A stretch of 14,544 nt of DNA from Jimgerdemannia flammicorona (lineage: Eukaryota; Mucoromycota; Endogonomycetes; Endogonales; Endogonaceae), in assembly GCA_003990745.1 (NCBI GenBank), contig RBNI01004168.1:1-14544 (forward strand). Direction: 5' to 3'. A program made the position numbers and the translations under genes. The notes beneath the pieces are model-generated. The model searched no databases and was not told the origin of the DNA. It saw nothing but the letters and a program-made list of their open reading frames with translations. Positions 8,946 to 14,544 of this stretch are shown piece by piece. Numbering within the stretch: position 1 is the first letter of the stretch; each line of letters begins with the position of its first letter.

Positions 8946-9108
8946 TTGCTCAAAAGTAATCAGAATTTGATGAAACTTACTGTGACTTGAAGCTTAATCT
9001 CTGCTACACCTGGTATACCTGAGTATGTGAAGTAAAAACTGGAAAACATATTACTTTTTTGTGTAAGGATACTTGTGTGGCTTAGCTCAGTCAGATTGGT
9101 TCTATTAC

Positions 9109-9687
9109 TTAGACTCCTTTCATAGAGCCATTCTCATATAACTTGAAGTTAAATGTGACTGGGATTATGTCATCCTTATCCTCCTTCTCATTTTCTTTAG
9201 ACAGTTCAGCCAAATCATTTTCTGCATCCTCTACAGTTGTACTGAGGTTAGTGGAGAGCTCTGTGGGTACTGACAGAGGGCTTGTATGCTCCTCTAGGAG
9301 GTTAACATCTTCTTCACATGAGATATGCAGTTTATTCTGCTCTGGTTCTTAATATCTCTAACCAATAATATTGTCATCTACAAAGTAGGGTATATCTGTA
9401 GAATTCTGAGAATAGTAGACTCTCAGAGGAGAGCCTTAGAACAATAGAATCAGATCTTAAAGGAACTGATCTGGGTTGTTTTCTAGAATGGAGTTCCAAA
9501 GGTCTTGAACCTTATTACTTATAATTATAATAGTAGACTGGGCTTCTTCTGTAACCATTTCTTCAAGATAGTCTGTAGTATAGCTTATCAGTTCTTGAAT
9601 ATCTGAAACCTTAAAATATTTTAAGTTAGAAATAGCCAAAGGTGCATATCTGAAGATCTGGTAGACTCTCTTGACCAACTTCTGTTC
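9109..9687 (-). pseudogene. Unrecognised decayed reading frame between the two LINEs
   Basis: One minus-strand frame reads from the edge of the LINE 2 tail (EQKLVKRVYQIFRYAPLAI) to a TAA at 9109-9111, about 190 codons. It has several in-frame stops, all TAA or TAG, the first at 9457-9459, and no frameshift. The N-terminal part is hydrophobic-mixed (QELISYTTDYLEEMV, KVQDLWNSILENNPDQFL); the C-terminal part is acidic (ENEKEDKDDIIPV). I do not recognise it. The base composition is AT-richer than the LINEs on both sides. The frame is cut at 9688 by LINE 2, so its upstream half should lie beyond that element, outside the window. It may be an old host gene or part of another transposon. Confidence 0.45.
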
Positions 9688-9688
9688 A

Positions 9689-9738
9689 TTTTTTTTTTTT
9701 TTTTTTTTTTTATAGTTACTTGGACTCCATCCTTTATT
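9689..9738 (-). terminator. LINE 2 poly(A) tail and AATAAA signal
   Basis: The + strand run of T at 9689-9711 is the tail, and TTTATT at 9733-9738 is AATAAA on the sense strand, about 20 bases before the tail. This shows the copy came from a polyadenylated RNA. LINE A has GATAAA at the same place (25-30). Confidence 0.85.
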
Positions 9739-9777
9739 AGTACCAGTCTATAAATAAGTATACATCATCACCACCCA

Positions 9778-12700
9778 CTACCCAATCTCCATAGGGGGGC
9801 CCCTCCCCATCTCCTCACGAATAAAAATCACCCTTTCACCTACTACTCCAACTCTCCCTCCACTCTGCCCACAAATTTTCTCCACTAATCGGCATCTCCG
9901 ACCACCCTGCAGCCCCCAACCAAGCCACCAGCCCGTTAAGGTGTCTTCCATAAGCCTATGCCATTGTAGCAACTGGTCCCCCAAGCCCTGTCTCCTCCCA
10001 TCCTCAAAAACAAATAGCCAATGACTGGCCAGCCCCACCCAAATAGCCAAAGCCCAACCCAAGGTAAGCTACTCCTTCCCTATCCCCCCTACCAATCTAT
10101 CCCTCAAGTCCTCCCACCTCCCCCTTACTTCATCTCCCCTATGCCATACCCCCAAACGTTTCCCAATTATCTGCCAGAAATCCCCCAACACCTCACACTC
10201 TCCTAGCCAATGTTCAGGCATCTGTACATAACCCACTTCCTGCCCTACATTATGGCACTCCTCACAGTTGAAGCAACCCCCTATGATAAGGTGCCCTGAG
10301 TGAAAGTTGAGCATAACATTCCTTTGTAGCATGCGCCACCAGACCACCCAGTACTTCGGCAGTATCCACTTTCTCACTACAGCACTCCAGGTCCAAACAC
10401 CATACCAGTCCCACTCTTCATCAATTCCAACTCATTGCCAACTGCTAGGCCACATATCCTGGCCTGGTCCCCTTTGGCATTCCATTCCATCCTCAATGTC
10501 GAACTCAATTAAAGGAGCACCACCCAGCAGTATACAATCTCATCTCCACATCGCCGGGTCCCAGTCCTCCTCTCCTTCATTCCCCCGCCAATGAATACCA
10601 ATGCGGTGCACCCCTTCTGCAATCCCCCACCAAAATCCTTTGTAACGCAGTTGTGCAGTGTTCTGAAGGCCAACTAATGAGATGAGATCACCAGTTGAGC
10701 CCCTTGGCGATGACCGCCTCTCCCAGATCTTCTGTAGCAGAGGAACCCAACCACCTCCTCTCAATTCCACTGCCCTCTTTAGCCACCATGCTCTCAAGCA
10801 GTATAACTATTTTGGAAAGTCAACCAGCCCAAGACCACCCCTTGCCACTGGAAGGGACAAGGTCTCCCAACCAATCTGACTCTGCCTGCCAGCCCAAATC
10901 TATCCCTTCACTAACTTCATCAGTCTCTTCACCACCCAGGCTGGGAAGTCCAAATGATACGCCAGATACCACAACTTCGGCAGCCAGTAGACATTCAAAA
11001 TTGAGACCCACCCTGCCAGAGAAAATTGTCTTCCCCCCCAATTCCACTGGGCCTCCTCCCAGATTCCAATCCTCTGCTCCCACCAAAGCCTGGGCAGAAC
11101 TGATCCATAGACTGATAAATAGATGCCTAAGTACCGCACTGCTTTGCCAGTGGGAACAATTGTTCCTATAACCTCTCCTCCCACCAGGCCATTGCCTAGC
11201 ACCATTGTTTCATACTTATGCCAATTCAGCTTAGATCCAGAGTTCTCCTCATACCACTCTACAGTCTTCTTGAGCTCTTCAACATCAGCAATCGAACCCA
11301 AGCCCACCACCATGTCGTCCGCAAAGGCCCCAACTTTCCATCCAATGCCAAAGACAGAGAGCCCCACTATCCTCCTCCGAATTCTGTCCATAAGGGGTTC
11401 CAGGGAAAGAGCATACAAGATGGGGGACAGTGGGTCTCCCTGGGGCACCCCCCTACCCAAGGGGAATGCTACCCCTCTATGTCCATTACAAGTAAGTGCA
11501 GCCCTACTCCCTTCCAGTAGGCTGACCATTGCTGACTGGAATTGGGGTGGAACCCCCATTCTATCCAAAACTTTTGCCAGCCAGACTCTTTGCACCCAGT
11601 CATATGCCTTCTCCTGATCCAAAAAGACTAGATGCCCATCTAGTCCACAGGCCCTTGCCCCTTCGATAACTCCATGTACCCAGGCAGTGCCATCCCTAAT
11701 GAGCCGACCACTCACAAATCTCCTCTGTTCAACACCCATGACTTGTTGGGCCACCTTCTGTAGTCTCACCACCACCACCTTAGTCACCAACTTTCTATCC
11801 ATATCGAGCAACATTATTGGCCGCCAGTTCTTCCAATCCTCCTGCCTTCCTTTGTTTTTATAAAGCAGCATCACCAGCCCAAGGTCCTGCTCCCCCACCC
11901 ACCTCCCTGTTTGTAGAATAAGGTCGCACAATTCTGTCATCTCTCCCATCACCCCTGGGACTCCAACCATTCGCTTCCAAAAGTCCCAGAGCAGACCATC
12001 CTCCCCAGGTGCCATACCTGGCATTGTTGCGGCAAGAACCTGGTGGATCTCAACCTCCTGTACAGGCAACATCAGGTCATCTAGCCCCTCAACTTGTGGT
12101 GGGTGCCAATCCTCCAATGTTTGTTCAATGGTAGCGGCATCTTCCCCACCCTCCTACTCACTCCACAATCCACTCCATCTCTCCTTCAGTGATCCAAGAA
12201 TGTTCTGTACACCATGTACCAATCTACCATCTGAGTCCAGCACCCCTTTCTACCGTTGCTGTACCCACCTCGCCCTAAGGGCCCTTGTAAGAAACTTGGA
12301 CAGCCTCTCCCCTTCCTCCAGATCCTGCCAGTGGAGCCATGCTGCCAAGCTCTGTACCCTCGCCTCTTCCTCCTCCTGCAGCACCTGTTGAAGTTCCCCA
12401 ACCTCCATTTTCACTCTCATTAATCTCCAATCTTCTTCACCCTCCAATATCATCATCCTCGCCCACTCCTCCAGGAGCCTAGTCAATCTAGTAGAAGCCC
12501 AATGCACTCTACACATTCTCTGCTTCCCTGCCTCCTTGCCAGCCTCACTCTAGTAAATCTTGGCCATCTCCTTCATCCTCATCCACCAAACCCCAACTGA
12601 GGCACCCTCCTGCCACCAGTTCTCCACCCTTAGCTGAATGTCCTTAGCCCACTCATCCCACCAGGTCTTGTCATCTAACAAAGAGGAATTGAGGCGCCAA

Positions 12701-12977
12701 TGTCCAGGCCCATCCCCACTTCCCCCAAAGCACCCCTATCCCAAAAGCCCCCAGTGATCCGACCATGGACACCATTCCACCTCCAGTGACTTCCAAACAT
12801 CTAGGCCCTAGCAGCTGGCTGTCAAAATCCAGTTGATTCTTGTCCCCAGACCCCCTGCCCAATGTGTATAAACTCTCCTATTCCCCCAGCATTCCCTACC
12901 AGCATCTACCAGTGCACTTAGTCTTTCTACTTCCTCCCATGCCACCAGTCCTCTACTCCTGCTCTCAGCACCCCATC
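9778..12977 (-). pseudogene. LINE 2 ORF2: endonuclease C-terminus, reverse transcriptase, Cys/His motif
   Basis: A 3.2-kb frame with no frameshift that I can detect; every segment is in the same phase, but many stops break it (including 12808-12810, 12250-12252, 10900-10902, 10540-10542 and 10069-10071). In order: the end of the endonuclease (ESRSR, ERLSALVDAG, GTRINWIL, then SDHW), a linker rich in Glu and Trp, then an open stretch of 405 codons (12117-10900) with the reverse transcriptase: GEDGLLWDFW, LLDMDRKL, LDQEKAYDWV, GVPQGDPLSPILYALSLEPL and the FADD box at 11314-11325. The C-terminus has C-X2-C-X14-H-X4-C at about 10195-10266. The TAG at 9778 is a plausible natural end because it is followed by a short 3' UTR, AATAAA and the tail. 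The palm motifs look intact; the gene as a whole is dead. Confidence 0.9.
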
Positions 12978-13195
12978 TGTAAGAGGGTTGCTTTTTAGGG
13001 TAACCATTACATAGTTCTGGAAGGGTTTTCTGGAAGTTCTGGATATTCTGGAAAACCATTTTCTTATGGTCAAGATCAATTTCGTATGGAGTACATCCTC
13101 TACGCTTATCGATTTCAAGATCAGGTTGACATCTCAACCAAAGTCCTTTCTCGGACTAGTTCTGGATGTTCAGGATTTTCTGTATTTCAGGAAGT

Positions 13196-13711
13196 TCAAG
13201 AAACTAAGACCAGCTTAGTTGAATCGGCGTATCCAACTTGGAGCATTTGCAGGATGTGGTCATCGGGGTGTGGGAAGGTTCTGTCTGTGGTTTCAATGTA
13301 CTCAAGGTACTTGTGGTTGAGTTCTTGTATCATGTCGTCAATTTGGCCATAGGACAGGGTAGCAACCATTTCACTGGTAGTGACTCAGAGGCGGGGAATA
13401 AAGGTGCTGTACTCATAGAAGAGTTCTCGATGTTTGCGGGTGATGAGCTTCTGGTGTTGAGACATCTGGGTAATGTCTGTATCATGGTGGTGTTCAACCA
13501 TGTCTTCCAGGAGGCGGCTGATCTGGTAGTAGCTTGAGATTTGTCCAATCCGGTGGGCCTCGTTAAGTATGTTCAGAGCATTCCATCGGGCTTCCACGAA
13601 GTAGAGAGGTGCTTGGCTATAGATATTCATGAGGGGCAGAGGGGGTGTAGCTCGGTTGACAATAGCATTCCAAATGTCAGCGTGGATGCGGTTGTAGATC
13701 TCAGTGATCAT
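13196..13711 (-). pseudogene. LTR-internal reading frame, truncated copy
   Basis: Starts at the ATG at 13711 (MITEIYNRIHADIWN) and matches the first roughly 160 codons of the frame in the solo LTR. One internal stop, TGA at 13385-13387, is shared with that copy at the same codon (109). The codon that is TGA in the solo LTR (codon 42) is CGA here. After ILQMLQVGYA the 1.04-kb deletion joins the frame to unrelated codons and a TGA at 13196-13198, removing the acidic second half. By eye the two copies differ at about a dozen codons with an amino-acid change and a similar number of silent ones in the first 108 codons, nearly all by transitions. Confidence 0.65.
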
Positions 13712-13780
13712 GTTTGTGTTTTTGGAAGTTGTGGATGTTGTTTGTTTTGGTTCTCTGTTTCGATGCGTCTTGGGGCTGGG

Positions 13781-13886
13781 TATATATGTATTTGTTCTGG
13801 ATTGGTAAGATCCCGTTTGTGTGAATCTTGTGTTCTGTGACTTGGTATTGACTCAGCTTTGTGTGCTGTGACTTCTGTTTGACTCA
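13781..13886 (-). promoter_or_regulatory. LTR promoter 1 in the short LTR
   Basis: TGAGTCA on the minus strand at 13849-13855 and 13880-13886, again 31 bp apart, and a TATATA box at about 13781-13787. Conservation of both sites and of their spacing in a diverged copy supports a function. The LTR reading frame starts 70 bp downstream at 13711. Confidence 0.6.
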
Positions 13887-13967
13887 GCTTCGTGATCTTG
13901 CAGGTGATTTCCAGATTTGTTCAGAGGTCGCGTGTGATTTCTGTGGCTTGGAGGTTGTGTGCTTACA

Positions 13968-13980
13968 ACTCTCCCCTTCT
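13968..13980 (-). other. Polypurine tract of the chromovirus
   Basis: On the minus strand AAGAAGGGGAGAG plus one base directly precedes the TGTAAG start of the LTR. A purine run at this place primes plus-strand synthesis, and it fixes the LTR boundary and the orientation of the element. The spacer between the integrase stop (14115) and the tract shows nothing else. Confidence 0.85.
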
Positions 13981-14114
13981 TAGCTTTCGACGTCCTTGTC
14001 GGGATCTTCTAATTTTGTTCTGTCTTGCTGAGTTCTTGATTAGGTTCATGATAATTATAGTATTCGAGAGAGTAGTATATGTTGTATACTGATAGGTGTT
14101 GGGATATTCAGATT

Positions 14115-14543
14115 TCAGTTGTTCAAGGAATCGTATTCTTGAACTAAGTCAGTAGCATTCTGGAGATTAGTCTTGGGTTCCCATGTTGCATTATGGATCG
14201 GATAACCTTTCCATTTAATGAGATACTCGGGGTGATTCTTGTGGCCACGTTTGTTGAGAATTTGTTCAACTTCATATTCTTCCTAGTCATTAATAATGAC
14301 AGGTGCAGGTGGTTTTGTAGTTCGGTTTGGGAATAGTTCATCATCATTGTCATTGTATCGCTTGAGATGTTGGACATTGAAGACTGGGTGAATCTTAATG
14401 GTATCTGGTAGCGCCAATTTGTAGGAGGTCGGAGAGACTTGTGAAATGACTTCAAATGGTCCGATGAACTTGCTGTTCAGCTTTGTAGATGGTCTGTGCT
14501 TGAGGTTGTCAACTCGGTATCCTCGGATGTCTAATAGAACTTT
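14115..14543 (-). pseudogene. Integrase C-terminus with GPY/F module and chromodomain
   Basis: The end of a Gypsy polyprotein. The GPY/F module is clear (KFIGPFEVISQV, TSYKLALPDTIKIHPVFN, QHLKRY). It is followed by a chromodomain (EEYEVEQIL, PEYLIKWKGYP, ATWEPKTNLQNATDLVQEY), and the frame ends at TGA 14115-14117. The three aromatic positions that form the methyl-lysine cage in HP1-type chromodomains are Tyr, Trp and Tyr here, so the fold appears complete. A TAG at 14283-14285, just before the chromodomain, would cut it off, so this copy is inactive or needs readthrough. Such domains are known to guide chromovirus integration to heterochromatin. The start of the gene is outside the window. 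Confidence 0.92.
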
Positions 14544-14544
14544 T

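Larger units (their letters stand above)
1..8960 (-). mobile_element. LINE copy A (non-LTR retrotransposon), interrupted by a solo LTR
   Basis: A minus-strand non-LTR retrotransposon. Its 3' end is at the left edge, where the + strand starts with five T followed by a terminus closely matching that of LINE 2 next to its poly-T tract. In the sense direction it contains ORF1-like frames, ORF2 with APE-type endonuclease, reverse transcriptase with an FADD box, and a C-terminal Cys/His motif. That order is typical of fungal LINEs such as the Tad1 clade. Removing the solo LTR plus one target duplicate (2063 bp) leaves about 6.9 kb if the 5' end is near 8960, where the strongly pyrimidine-rich + strand composition stops. 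The 5' end is inferred from composition only; an alternative is that LINE A ends near 7706 and the rest is an older element. The target duplication cannot be checked because the 3' flank is outside the window. Confidence 0.75.
9689..12977 (-). mobile_element. LINE copy 2, cut at its 5' side by a Gypsy element
   Basis: A second minus-strand LINE related to copy A. Its 3' end is precise: a run of 23 T on the + strand (9689-9711) is the A tail. ORF2 spans the rest and is interrupted in the endonuclease domain at 12977/12978 by the LTR of a chromovirus. ORF1 and the 5' end must lie beyond the window on the far side of that element. The two LINEs share endonuclease, RT and Cys/His motifs but differ at many residues, so they are related copies of different age or subfamily. 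The 3' flank just outside the tail is AACTTCTGTTCA; its duplicate, if any, is outside the window. Confidence 0.9.
12978..13967 (-). repeat. 3' LTR of the chromovirus, 990 bp, short form
   Basis: Same family as the solo LTR, with the same TGTAAG/CTTACA ends, in inverted orientation. It lacks a 1.04-kb segment equivalent to 2304-3340 of the solo LTR and has only one unit of the 31/32-bp duplication. The junction reads GCC-G-ATTCAAC, next to the small inverted repeat. The reading frame of the long form is uninterrupted across the left breakpoint, which favours a deletion here over an insertion there. Confidence 0.92.
12978..14544 (-). mobile_element. Ty3/Gypsy chromovirus, 3' end, inserted in LINE 2
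   Basis: Reading on the minus strand from the right edge: integrase C-terminus with GPF module and chromodomain, stop codon, a short spacer, a polypurine tract and a 3' LTR that ends at 12978. This is the standard end of a chromovirus. The rest of pol, gag and the 5' LTR lie beyond 14544. The base pairs next to the LTR in LINE 2 are CCATC (12973-12977 on the + strand), predicted to be the 5-bp target duplicate. Confidence 0.92.

Noticed and set aside
10695..11171. 158-codon + strand open frame, and similar Pro/Ser-rich frames such as 11123-11617 and 5182-5586
   Set aside because: All lie antisense to LINE ORF2 and read as low-complexity Pro/Ser/Leu sequence, a side effect of the strand bias.
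12808..13137. 109-codon minus frame crossing the LTR/LINE 2 border
   Set aside because: It is a chance fusion of the LTR-end frame with LINE 2 ORF2; the two halves belong to different elements.
14144..14455. 103-codon minus-strand frame with many Ser and Met residues
   Set aside because: It is out of phase with the integrase; the chromodomain and GPY/F motifs are in the overlapping frame 14543-14115.

Overview
The window reads as repeat-rich chromosome of a eukaryote, most likely a filamentous fungus. The grounds are a LINE-type retrotransposon with APE endonuclease, reverse transcriptase and a C-terminal Cys/His motif, and a Ty3/Gypsy element whose integrase ends in a chromodomain (a chromovirus). 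There are no bacterial operons, ribosome binding sites, tRNAs, rRNAs or CRISPR arrays. I see no intact host gene. Whether the host is an ascomycete or a basidiomycete cannot be settled here. Nearly every reading frame carries in-frame stops.

Layout. (1) Positions 1 to about 8960 hold LINE copy A on the minus strand. Its 3' end (the start of an A tail) is at position 1; ORF2 ends near 72 and starts near 5710, ORF1b is 5779-7706, and a second, divergent ORF1-like frame (ORF1a) is 7703-8945. (2) Inside ORF2 of LINE A sits a 2058-bp solo LTR (1530-3587, + strand) with TG...CA ends and a perfect 5-bp target duplication, ATTCC. (3) About 8946-9688 is an AT-richer island with a decayed, unrecognised reading frame on the minus strand. 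(4) 9689-12977 is LINE copy 2, also minus strand, with a 23-nt A tail, an AATAAA signal and a frame-continuous but stop-ridden ORF2. (5) 12978-14544 is the 3' end of a chromovirus on the minus strand (integrase C-terminus, chromodomain, polypurine tract, 990-bp LTR), inserted into the endonuclease region of LINE 2 and running off the window. Its LTR belongs to the same family as the solo LTR.

The most unusual structure is the LTR itself. The long copy contains a TATA promoter with paired TGAGTCA sites, an ATG-free leader and a roughly 365-codon reading frame (1818-2915). A second TATA promoter with a TGACTCA site, an AATAAA signal, a cluster of TTCnnGAA palindromes and a second conserved reading frame up to the LTR end follow. 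The LTR therefore looks like a self-contained gene cassette that would survive as a solo LTR. The 990-bp copy has lost 1.04 kb covering the second half of the reading frame, the second promoter and the AATAAA.

Order of events inferred: the island sequence is oldest; LINE A and LINE 2 lie on either side of it; LTR elements then landed in both LINEs; one of these recombined to a solo LTR.
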